Assembly: GCF_900302505.1 (NCBI RefSeq)
Contig: NZ_OMOJ01000001.1
Span: 806,001 to 870,000 of the forward strand
Direction: 5' to 3'
Origin: Pseudoprimorskyibacter insulae
GTDB taxonomy: Bacteria > Pseudomonadota > Alphaproteobacteria > Rhodobacterales > Rhodobacteraceae
Length of the DNA: 64,000 nt
A program made the translations under genes and the position numbers. Positions 8,696-16,263 of this stretch are shown here, piece by piece. Numbering within the stretch: the first letter of the stretch is position 1; every line of letters starts with the position of its first letter. The notes beneath the pieces were generated by a model. The model worked only from the letters and a program-made list of their open reading frames with translations. It was not told the DNA's origin and made no database searches.

Positions 8696-9099
8696 AAGAC
8701 TTGTGTCCCCAAGGTTACGCCGCAAGCCCGTTCCTCTGGCCCCCTTTGAAAATGGTGGCCAGAATGCTACGTATAGGGCCCGCAGCAAATTTTGTTGCAG
8801 TCGTGCAAAGGGATGTATCTGCCAGGATTGGCCCTTTGCGCGGCATCTGCGGGGGCGTTCCTCCCGCGACATCTTCAATATCTGCCGAATGGGATTCCCA
8901 CGAGCCTTTCGCGGCGTTTTGGCGCAATTGCCGAAGGGTGTGTTTAATTTTTAGGCGAAACACCTAAATTCGCACGCAAATCGTGCAACGCCTGCGCCAA
9001 TTTCGCGGCAAAACCTGATTTTGAACGGGGAATAGGCGATTTCGCGGCCCGTCGATCGAAGTTTAATCGCCGCGAAGGCCGAATTGCCGGATTCAGACG
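8696..9099 (-). promoter_or_regulatory. Regulatory region upstream of urtA
   Basis: A 404-base stretch without a gene separates urtA from the regulator gene at 9100. It holds several inverted repeats: CTGGCC/GGCCAG at 8736-8741 and 8757-8762 (in the presumed leader), TTGCA-GTCG-TGCAA at 8795-8808, TTTAGG-CGAAACA-CCTAAA at 8950-8968, and an NtrC-type element at 8972-8986. No convincing sigma-70 -35/-10 pair was fixed by eye. The arrangement suggests nitrogen control of urea uptake, as known for urt operons in other bacteria. Confidence 0.55.
8972..8986 (-). promoter_or_regulatory. Candidate NtrC binding site (GCAC-N7-GTGC)
   Basis: The sequence GCACGCAAATCGTGC fits the NtrC half-site pattern GCAC-N7-GTGC exactly. 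It sits about 277 bases upstream of the urtA start. Urea uptake is commonly nitrogen-regulated, so the location makes sense. A single exact match could occur by chance in a long intergenic region. Confidence 0.45.
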
Positions 9100-10701
9100 C
9101 TAGAGAAGTGATCGGGCCGGTTTCAGAAGGCCATGCGCCCGGATCGTGGCAACCGGGTAGCGGTCATCGTTCAGGAACCGGTCGAGCGAGAAGCCGGTTT
9201 CAACACGCTCCAAAGCGCGAATCGAGTCTTTGGCTTTCTCGAAATCCCCCTTTTGCGCATAGAGCGCGACAAGATGCCGATGCGCAGGCCGCAAGGCAGG
9301 GGCAGTTCGGGCCGCCGCTTCGCCTGCGATAATCGCATCGTCCAGACGGTTGCAGGCCAGACTGATGACGCAATGATTGACCTCCCACCATTGGCGGAAC
9401 GGCGAGAACCGGGCGACGCGCCGGCCCAGTTGCGAATAGCGCAGCGCCGTTTCCAGATTGCCCGCGCGCATATGCGCGAAGGCGCAGGTGCTCCAGGCGA
9501 ATGCATTGGCCGGGTTCAGGGAAAGCGCCTGTTTGGCCAGTTCCATCCCGCCTTCGGTGTCTTGCATGGCCATCATCCGCACTTGGCCGATCAAGGACAG
9601 AACAAGCGAGTTTTCGCGCCCCTGTTCCAAAGCCCGATAGGCCGTTTCGATGGATTGTTCCCGCGCGGCATCCGAGTCCGAATTGGTGCGTTCGATCAAT
9701 TGGGCGACATGCGTGAAGCTGCGCCACGCAAGATAAACAGGGTTTGGGTCAATCTCATGGGCCTGCCGGAATAGGGTCTCGGCCTCGTCCATGCCTTCGG
9801 CCTCAAAGCTGAACAAACGGTACATGCCAAGGCGCGACATTGCTGTCGCCCGAACCTCTGGGCGGTTGTTGTCCATAACCAGCGGGATCTGGCTGACGAC
9901 GCGGTCGGCGACATCAAAGATCAGCGCGGCAACAGGTTCGGATGAATTGAGAACATTGGACAAAGTGCCGATTTCATGCAGGCGCGAATGCAATATGCGC
10001 CCAGTCGGCAAATAAATGACTTTTAGATATACATTTGTTTTCCCACCGCGTTCCAAGACATTGCAAGCAATCTCGATGTCGCTGGGAAGGCCGGGCAGAA
10101 AATCCGTTGACGCTTTGTTCGATCGCCAGGCGCGCACTTGTTCAGCGATGCCAGAGCCAATTGCATCGGCCAGAATTTCCCCGCCAAGCGCATCGGCACC
10201 TGGACTGTGAAGGTTGATGACGCAAGAAATGCCAAGGCCGGGTGATTTTCTTTGTGGTGCCGAAGATATGCGTTTTGCGAAAGTCGCCCGTTCTTGCCGA
10301 AGCCAGTCCTCAAATTCGACATCGCGGGCGTCCAAACCTTCTAGCAGGTCCAGCTCTGCGCCACTGACGCGCGTCGGGTCATCAAGATCGCGGGCCACAC
10401 GACCACTGTCCAGCGACACGGACGCGCGGTCGGTCGTCAAAATCTCGGACAATTCGGGCGAGGATTTTCTTAGCTTTGAAAGGGCTTGGCGCAGGCTTGT
10501 CGAGGCTTGATCGCCGCCAGACCGGCTCCAGAGTTTGTCTTCGAGCCAGCGGCGGGATCGCGACATATCGGGGCTAAGAAGCAGCAGCGCCAAAAGCGCC
10601 TGATGTTTGGCACCGACCGGGGTAATATTGTCGCCGTTCCGATTGAATACAGCGAAGGGTCCAATCAGTCTGAATTCCAAATAATTTATAGTATCTGCCA
10701 T
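9100..10701 (-). CDS. SARP/BTAD-like winged-helix regulator with TPR-type C-terminus
   Basis: A 533-residue predicted cytoplasmic transcription regulator. Residues 1 to about 100 resemble the OmpR-type winged helix found in SARP and CadC-like proteins (RLIGPFAVFNRNGDNITPVGAKHQALLALLLLSP, then LRQALSKLRK as recognition helix region). A middle segment (about 150-280) resembles the adenylate-cyclase-associated FlgO/TolB-like part of this class. The last 250 residues are helical repeats rich in small residues (ALSLNPANAFAWSTCAFAHMRAGNLETAL), typical of TPRs. It is divergent from the PAP2 gene at 10886 and may control the local block. Confidence 0.7.
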   Translation of the reverse strand: MADTINYLEFRLIGPFAVFNRNGDNITPVGAKHQALLALLLLSPDMSRSRRWLEDKLWSRSGGDQASTSLRQALSKLRKSSPELSEILTTDRASVSLDSGRVARDLDDPTRVSGAELDLLEGLDARDVEFEDWLRQERATFAKRISSAPQRKSPGLGISCVINLHSPGADALGGEILADAIGSGIAEQVRAWRSNKASTDFLPGLPSDIEIACNVLERGGKTNVYLKVIYLPTGRILHSRLHEIGTLSNVLNSSEPVAALIFDVADRVVSQIPLVMDNNRPEVRATAMSRLGMYRLFSFEAEGMDEAETLFRQAHEIDPNPVYLAWRSFTHVAQLIERTNSDSDAAREQSIETAYRALEQGRENSLVLSLIGQVRMMAMQDTEGGMELAKQALSLNPANAFAWSTCAFAHMRAGNLETALRYSQLGRRVARFSPFRQWWEVNHCVISLACNRLDDAIIAGEAAARTAPALRPAHRHLVALYAQKGDFEKAKDSIRALERVETGFSLDRFLNDDRYPVATIRAHGLLKPARSLL

Positions 10702-10885
10702 TTCGATGCTCGATGCTGACGCTTTTGTCGTGGCGTTGTGAAATTATTAACATGTTTTGAAAGAATTTCCTAACCACCGTGAATTGATCGTTAATACACC
10801 GTTTCCAGGAAATTAACTTTTGACAGGTGCCTAGCGGAATGAACCCACTGGGGAGGGGTACATTTTGGGGAAAGGGCATTGCGAT

Positions 10886-11989
10886 ATGAGTACGGAGAGC
10901 ACTGAAGCCGTGGAGGCGGTGGAAGCCGTTGAAGCGGTGGAAGCGGTGGAAGCCGTTGAGGCCGTTGAAGCGGTGGAAGCCGTGGAGGCCGTTGAGGCGG
11001 TTGAAGCCGGGGGAGGGGGATCGGCGCTGGTGTCCTCGGCTCTGGGACGCGCGCGGGATGGAACCGCGCGCTACTGGGCTGGGGATGCCTCGCGTATTCC
11101 CAACAGCACGGGCCGATCAAGTTGGGACGCCTTTCGCACCATGGCGCAGGGGCCGCGGATCACCACTATCGATCATGCGATACAAGGGTGGTTTTCGGTG
11201 GATCTGGCCAATCACGCCACGGCGAACACCGAAGGCCATGCCACGCTTGCGGGCAAGAAACTGGTCACGTTGCGCAAACCGTCGGACACATTTTTGGCCA
11301 GCCACCAGTTGGCCTATCTACGGGCCGCTGCGGATTTACGGGCGGATCGTTTGGCCGAAATTCGTGTGCAAACCGCCAATATCATGAGCTTTTTTGCAAC
11401 TGTCGGCTATTTGTCGCGCGCCGCCACGCCTTGGACGATCGCGCTTGCCGGGGCGGTTGTGCGGCTGTGCAAGCATTTGGAAATGCCGCTGAAACATGGG
11501 TTTGATGTGGCCCGGCCTATTTCGATGTCCTATGCGGTGCAGCCGATCATTCACACGCCCGGCCATGGGGCTTGGCCCAGCGGTCACGCGACGGAATCCT
11601 TTGCCGTCGCGACGGTTCTGACCCGGCTGTTTTATCAAGGTGATACCGATCCGGTGAACGCGGTCACGGCTCAGAACGAATTGATGCGGCACGCGGCGCG
11701 GATCGCGATGAACCGGACGGTGGCGGGGGTGCATTTTCCGACCGATAGTATGGCGGGGGCCGTTTTGGGCATGACGGTGGGGCAGGCGCTGATCCGCGTT
11801 TTGGATGGCGAAAAGACCGTTCCCACCCGCACCTTCCACGGCGACAGATATACCGGCGACTTCAATTTGACCGTCCTTGCCCAAACGCTGAACCTGCCTT
11901 CGGTCATCGAAACTGGGCAGGCGGCGGTGCAGGTGACTGTTCCGGCTTGGCTGGAGCGTCTTTGGGCCGAAGCGCAGGCTGAATGGTAA
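10886..11989 (+). CDS. PAP2 / vanadium-dependent haloperoxidase-like protein with Val-Glu-Ala repeat
   Basis: A 367-residue member of the PAP2/vanadium haloperoxidase fold. All three active-site motifs are visible: K203-x6-R210-P211 (KHGFDVARP), PSGHA at 231-235, and N276-R277-x5-H283-x3-D287 (NRTVAGVHFPTD). Whether it is a phosphatase or a haloperoxidase cannot be told from these. Residues about 6-40 are an uninterrupted run of 12 Glu-Ala pairs joined by Val, then GGGGS, which may be a linker or coiled tail. No signal peptide is visible. The ATG at 10886 is preferred over an upstream TTG at 10865 because GGGGAAAGGG lies between them. Confidence 0.78.
   Translation: MSTESTEAVEAVEAVEAVEAVEAVEAVEAVEAVEAVEAVEAGGGGSALVSSALGRARDGTARYWAGDASRIPNSTGRSSWDAFRTMAQGPRITTIDHAIQGWFSVDLANHATANTEGHATLAGKKLVTLRKPSDTFLASHQLAYLRAAADLRADRLAEIRVQTANIMSFFATVGYLSRAATPWTIALAGAVVRLCKHLEMPLKHGFDVARPISMSYAVQPIIHTPGHGAWPSGHATESFAVATVLTRLFYQGDTDPVNAVTAQNELMRHAARIAMNRTVAGVHFPTDSMAGAVLGMTVGQALIRVLDGEKTVPTRTFHGDRYTGDFNLTVLAQTLNLPSVIETGQAAVQVTVPAWLERLWAEAQAEW
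10902..11010 (+). repeat. Nine-base coding tandem repeat (Val-Glu-Ala)n
   Basis: Twelve GAR-GCN pairs separated by eleven GTN codons run without interruption in the PAP2 gene. Third positions vary (GAA/GAG, GCC/GCG, GTG/GTT), so the amino-acid pattern is more constant than the DNA. The unit number may vary among strains. Confidence 0.85.
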
Positions 11990-12004
11990 ATTGCGCGTGA
12001 ATAA

Positions 12005-12030
12005 ACCGCCGCCCGAAATTGGGCGGCGGT
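12005..12030. terminator. Bidirectional terminator between the PAP2 and subtilase genes
   Basis: Perfect 10-base arms ACCGCCGCCC and GGGCGGCGGT with a six-base loop lie between the two convergent stop codons. CTTTA follows on the plus strand and TTTATT on the minus strand, so it can serve both genes. Confidence 0.75.
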
Positions 12031-12032
12031 CT

Positions 12033-14054
12033 TTAGGGGCGTCTGGTCCGTGTTTCGGAACCTGCCCCAAGGATTGCGCGGCCCAATCGTTGTACGCGTT
12101 CGGGGGAGACAGGATGCAGGGTACATTTTGACGTGTCAAAATCATCGATATGAGATGAATTTTGCGGCGGATGATTGGCCTTCAATCTGCCCGATGACAG
12201 GGCCAAGGCGCGGGTGATCCGCGCTGCCGCCGCTGACGTTCCATTTGTGGGCCGGACGGACCCGCTCCGGGTGCCAGAGGCCAATACGCCGGACAGGAAC
12301 AGGCCGTCCTCGGCGATGGCGCACAGGCTGGGTCCGGGGACCGTCCAATCGGCGCCTTCAGCGCTGTAATGGGTGGGCGACAGGCGCGCACCGCCCTGCG
12401 TGGCCTGAACAGCCCCGACCGTGAACACATTGCGCGATGTGGCTGTGACCATGGAACTATGGGTGCCGCGCCGGGTGATGGCAGCATTGGTGAAAAGGCC
12501 GGTTTGATCTTGCTGGGTGCGACCCCCGGCGCGGGCGCCTGGCGCGTCGAAATAGGATTGTCGACCGCGCGACTGATACCCAGGTAAGGTGCTGTCACGT
12601 TGGATTTCCAAGGTGGCGGTTTGCGGCTTGTCCGAATGTGATTTCAATGCGATGCGCCATGATCCAGCAGGAGCCAATGCTGCGCCGGGGCCAATGTCAC
12701 CCGTCGGAGCGAGCGCGACCGCCAGAAACGCGGGTCGAATGACATCCGCGGAAAGCTTCCGTTCGGGGATGTGGTAAGTCCGGGCAATAGGTTGGCCGTT
12801 TTGCATCAGTGACGTGCTTTGACCGGGTTTTAGCTTGATGAAGGCCGCCCGCGATGCCCCTGGCGGTGTGACCGAAAGCGCCAAGGCCGACGCCCCCGCA
12901 TCGCTGCGAAGCTCAAGATAGCTGGGCGTCAGGTCGTCTGGTTGCACGCGCCAGACAATGCCAGAGGTTGCGCCCATTTCTGGCAGCGACAGCCGCGCAA
13001 CCTGGCGGCTGCCGCGTGAATTGCCGAAAGCCCAGACGATACGGACGGGTTGCCCAGTGCTGGCTTGCCATGTTTCGGCCTCTTGCGTTATTTGAAATTC
13101 CGCAAAGCCCGAGCCGTCCTTCGGTCCTGCCAAATTTCCCATTGAGATATTAATTATTATGGGGGCAGTGGCGGACATCGACTGCGCATTGCGCAAGATC
13201 CAGCGCACGCCTTGGACCAGATGCGCCTCAAACCCCATGCCGCTGGTGTCATCGACGGCGGCGGGGGGCAGTTGCACCGCCAGCAGTGGCCAATCGCGGG
13301 CGGGATTGGTCTGGTCGGTCGGATCCGCCCCGCCAGCCAAGTCCAGAATGGCCGTTCCATGGGTTGACGACAGCTCGGTCGCGCGGTGGCGCAGCGTGCC
13401 GCCCATATGTTGATTGTCCTGACTGTAAATCGCGCCTTCGTCGGCTTGCCCGTTCTTGAGCATTGCGTCCAAATCAGACGCGACCAAGACCTTACCGCAG
13501 CTGGCCAATCCCGACCTGTCCGGGGCCGCGATGTCATCTGATTGCAGCCAAATCGCGCGAATGCGGGTTTGTTGTTGGCCCGTGTCCGGCGCGATCCCGG
13601 TGAAGCGTGCATTCAGATAGCCAATACCGTCATCGATGGCGGCAACAATCGGCTGATCTTTTTGCCAATCGGCAGCAACCGCGGTCGGCTGCGCCTGCGC
13701 TGGGGCTTGGATGCGGGCCATCGGCGGGCCCATGTCCAGCAGGTCGAACAAGCCGCCCTGATCCAAGGGGTTTGTGCCGGTCTGGCACCATGCCGCAAAG
13801 ACCCGGCCCGCGTCTGTATGATTGGTCAGTCGGGCATAGTCATCGTGGGCCATCAAGTAGCCAGCGGCCGGATCATCTATCAGCGTTTTTAGCGCTAGCC
13901 GGGCCTGACCTTGGTCGGTGCCCTTCAACCGTAGAAAGATCTGTTGGTAGCTGTCGCTGGCCGGTTTGGGCAAAACCGAAGCGATGTGACGGGGCCAGTC
14001 GATATAGGCCTCCCAGGCGGTGTGCGATTCCGGTTCGGTCCAAAGGGTCGACAT
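12033..14054 (-). CDS. Subtilisin-like (S8) serine peptidase without signal peptide
   Basis: A 673-residue subtilase. The catalytic triad is readable: Asp141 in AAIDDGIGY, His232 in SSTHGTAILD, and Ser607 in NGTSAAAARI; the oxyanion Asn lies in the IVWAFGNSRGS segment. About 130 N-terminal residues precede the protease domain, and a roughly 200-residue insertion of beta-rich sequence separates the Asn from the Ser. The N-terminus (MSTLWTEPESHTAWEAYIDW) has no signal peptide or membrane segment, so it may act in the cytoplasm or leave by another route. It is convergent with the PAP2 gene and divergent from the gene at 14346. Confidence 0.85.
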   Translation of the reverse strand: MSTLWTEPESHTAWEAYIDWPRHIASVLPKPASDSYQQIFLRLKGTDQGQARLALKTLIDDPAAGYLMAHDDYARLTNHTDAGRVFAAWCQTGTNPLDQGGLFDLLDMGPPMARIQAPAQAQPTAVAADWQKDQPIVAAIDDGIGYLNARFTGIAPDTGQQQTRIRAIWLQSDDIAAPDRSGLASCGKVLVASDLDAMLKNGQADEGAIYSQDNQHMGGTLRHRATELSSTHGTAILDLAGGADPTDQTNPARDWPLLAVQLPPAAVDDTSGMGFEAHLVQGVRWILRNAQSMSATAPIIINISMGNLAGPKDGSGFAEFQITQEAETWQASTGQPVRIVWAFGNSRGSRQVARLSLPEMGATSGIVWRVQPDDLTPSYLELRSDAGASALALSVTPPGASRAAFIKLKPGQSTSLMQNGQPIARTYHIPERKLSADVIRPAFLAVALAPTGDIGPGAALAPAGSWRIALKSHSDKPQTATLEIQRDSTLPGYQSRGRQSYFDAPGARAGGRTQQDQTGLFTNAAITRRGTHSSMVTATSRNVFTVGAVQATQGGARLSPTHYSAEGADWTVPGPSLCAIAEDGLFLSGVLASGTRSGSVRPTNGTSAAAARITRALALSSGRLKANHPPQNSSHIDDFDTSKCTLHPVSPERVQRLGRAILGAGSETRTRRP

Positions 14055-14345
14055 TTTCGTCTCCGGTTCGGTGACTTATGACCTTAGGACAGCGTGCAGG
14101 ATGCCCTTTGGTCAAGTTGAACGGGGCGTTTCATGAATTTTTCACGCAAGAGGCGAAAAAAATCCGCTCTGCATCGCAGAAATTCACGATGGAGCGCGAT
14201 TTATCTCGGAAAAATCACGGAGCATTCACGGCGCATCCGCAAACTCAACCTAGGCGGCACTTTTCCGCCAATGGGGAACGCAGATTCAAATATTTGCCGG
14301 GCGGAAAATTCGTTCGGGAAAATGCGTTAGAGTAGGGACCAAGGG

Positions 14346-15659
14346 ATGTTTTTGAAAAGTGATACAACCGAAAGTCCTGACACGTTTGGGCTAACTGGTG
14401 AAACGGCCATGGCCGTTCTTGGAATTGCCGAATTGATGCTGAACGGATTGCTGCGAGATGTCAGCCTTCTGTCGGTTGGGAAATCAACACGCTTAGCCAA
14501 TTCGGGTGGTGCAAAGCTTGCGGATTTGATCGAAGAATACCGCCGCTTCGTTGAGGATTTGGCCGAACGGCATATGGATGACCCTGATTTCGCGTCGCAA
14601 ATTATGACGTTGCGCGGGCGGGCCAGTTCGCTAATTCGACGTTATGAAAAGGTGGCCGCGCTGAGTGCGCAAGATCCGTCCATCGGCGGGCTAGAGGCGC
14701 GGATTGATGCTGTGTCCTTTGCGCGGCGTATGGCGGCGGTGCCTCGGGGGGATCGGTCGCTGTTCGATTGGGGCCATTGGGCGCAACGGGCCTATGGCAT
14801 GGATGTCTCGGCCAGCGGGGGGCGCAAGTCGGCGCAGCCTTGCTGCGCACAAGACTGGGTGCGCCATTTGCTGGGCCAAGCACCAGAGCGCCCCTTTGTG
14901 GAATTGGCGCTGCGGTGTCTTTCACAAAAGGTTCCTGTTGCAACGGATCTTGGGGTGGCTTTGACGCCAGGTCGCGTGATGCAGGCGGTCATGGATGGGG
15001 CGCGCACGGCGACCTTTCGGGCGCGCCGCGTTGCCGCAAACCCTAAGTCGCTGCCGCGCCCCGGCGAACTTGCCACTTTGCTGACACTGGTGCCGTCTGG
15101 ACAAAGCCAGATCGTCGCGCCGCATTTGCCTTTTCTGCCCGAAGCCTGTGCAACGATCCGCGACGGCCTGCCAAAGCTGTTGGATGCGGTGGACGCATAC
15201 AATCGCGCGGTGGGCGACTGTGGCGTTGCACTGTATTCGCGAGAGGGGGACTTGCAACGTGGTTGGTCGCCTTTCGAGATTGAGCAGATTGCCATGATGC
15301 CGCGCCGGACCGGCGAGATGTTGCAGCCGTTCCGGGATGATACGACCATCCACGCTGCCAGTGCGGCCGCCGGCGCGCGGGTGGTTGCCGCGCTTTTTGC
15401 GCCTGATGCGACCGTCGAAATCGCAGCCGGAGCAGACCGACCCGCCGTGCCCGTGCGCGAGGTCACAGAGGCGCTATTGGCGGCGGTGCGCATGGCCCAT
15501 TCGGTCGAAGGACGGTTCTATCCCTATGAGGTTGAGGCCGACATTCGCCAAGGCCAACGCACCGCGCAGGAAATTTTGGAGGGTCTGTCGAACGACTCTC
15601 AGGGCAATGGTCGCCATCCGCGCGACCGGCGGACCGCAGACAACAAAAAGATCGCGTAG
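14346..15659 (+). CDS. Protein of unknown function (437 aa)
   Basis: I do not recognise a family. The protein is 437 residues, mostly helical and Ala/Arg-rich, with no signal peptide and no membrane helix. Residues about 20-110 look like a helical bundle (LADLIEEYRRFVEDLAERHMDD, RGRASSLIRRYEKVAALS). The C-terminus is polar and basic. AAGGG directly precedes the ATG and AGGGA lies 10 bases before. The 291 bases upstream, shared with the subtilase, are AT-richer than the genes and contain no ORF. It is grouped with the SARP/PAP2/subtilase block by position only. Confidence 0.6.
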   Translation: MFLKSDTTESPDTFGLTGETAMAVLGIAELMLNGLLRDVSLLSVGKSTRLANSGGAKLADLIEEYRRFVEDLAERHMDDPDFASQIMTLRGRASSLIRRYEKVAALSAQDPSIGGLEARIDAVSFARRMAAVPRGDRSLFDWGHWAQRAYGMDVSASGGRKSAQPCCAQDWVRHLLGQAPERPFVELALRCLSQKVPVATDLGVALTPGRVMQAVMDGARTATFRARRVAANPKSLPRPGELATLLTLVPSGQSQIVAPHLPFLPEACATIRDGLPKLLDAVDAYNRAVGDCGVALYSREGDLQRGWSPFEIEQIAMMPRRTGEMLQPFRDDTTIHAASAAAGARVVAALFAPDATVEIAAGADRPAVPVREVTEALLAAVRMAHSVEGRFYPYEVEADIRQGQRTAQEILEGLSNDSQGNGRHPRDRRTADNKKIA

Positions 15660-15682
15660 ACGCGACCAATCATCCCCGTTGG

Positions 15683-15697
15683 AAGGCAATTTGCCTT
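15683..15697. repeat. Short perfect palindrome AAGGCAA-T-TTGCCTT
   Basis: Seven-base perfect arms around one T lie 25 bases after the stop codon of the unknown gene at 14346. It could end that transcript, but no T-run follows. Confidence 0.4.
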
Positions 15698-15704
15698 TCG
15701 ACTT

Positions 15705-15759
15705 GCACAGGCTACGTCCTCTCCATCCATCCCATCCCAACAGAGGGGGTAGCCTGTGC
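15705..15759 (+). promoter_or_regulatory. 11-bp inverted repeat covering RBS and start of DUF4864 gene
   Basis: Arms GCACAGGCTAC (15705-15715) and GTAGCCTGTGC (15749-15759) match perfectly across a 33-base loop. The right arm starts at the end of the AGAGGGGGT ribosome binding site and covers the GTG start codon at 15756. In RNA this could block translation initiation. Confidence 0.55.
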
Positions 15760-16157
15760 CTTGTTTATTGATCCGGGCCTTTGCCTTGTCGGTTTTCCTG
15801 CCGATGGCAGCGATGGCCGATAGTGACGCCAAATCGGTTATTCGACAGCAGTTTGAGGCCTTTGGGGCAGGCGATGTGCCGCGTGCCTTTGAATTTGCCA
15901 GCCCGCAAATCCAAGGCATGTTCGGCACGCCCGGCAATTTCGGATTGATGGTCGAACAGGGCTATCCGATGGTGTGGAACCACAGCGCCTTGCGCTTTGG
16001 CGGTAGCCGCACCAAAGGGGATGACACCATACAGACCGTTTTGGTGACGGGGGTGGATAACGCGATTTATGTCCTTGAATACACGATGGTTTTGACCGCC
16101 GATGGCTGGCGGATCAATGGCGTGCGGGTGGTGCCTCCGGCGGGGCTGGGGGCGTGA
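15756..16157 (+). CDS. DUF4864 family secreted protein
   Basis: A 133-residue protein with a signal peptide (about residues 1-21, LLIRAFALSVFLPMAAMA) and then a DUF4864 domain, a small cone-like fold related to SnoaL/NTF2 (VIRQQFEAFGAGDVPRAFEFASP; later TADGWRINGVRVV). Function is unknown. I chose the GTG start at 15756 because AGAGGGGGT ends six bases before it; TTG at 15768 is an in-frame alternative. Its start lies inside a long inverted repeat, which may control translation. Confidence 0.8.
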   Translation: MPCLLIRAFALSVFLPMAAMADSDAKSVIRQQFEAFGAGDVPRAFEFASPQIQGMFGTPGNFGLMVEQGYPMVWNHSALRFGGSRTKGDDTIQTVLVTGVDNAIYVLEYTMVLTADGWRINGVRVVPPAGLGA

Positions 16158-16201
16158 CACCGTTCGCAGGTCTTAGCGCGGATTAACCTTTGCGCCCGTA
16201 G

Positions 16202-16255
16202 CTTTCCCACGTGCGATCGGCCCGCTGACTGCGGCCGGGGCGGCCTGTGGGAAAG
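16202..16255 (+). promoter_or_regulatory. Leader hairpin hiding the RBS of the beta-helix gene
   Basis: Arms CTTTCCCAC (16202-16210) and GTGGGAAAG (16247-16255) are perfect 9-base complements. The right arm contains the ribosome binding site of the ATG at 16264. A second stem is nested inside (GGCC-C-GC / GCGGCC around TGACT, with one bulged base). Confidence 0.5.
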
Positions 16256-16263
16256 GATATGCG

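Noticed and set aside
8775-8815. Sigma-54 promoter for urtA (TGCAAC-N-TTTGCT on the minus strand)
   Set aside because: The invariant GG of the -24 element is absent and the spacing fits only by relaxing the consensus.
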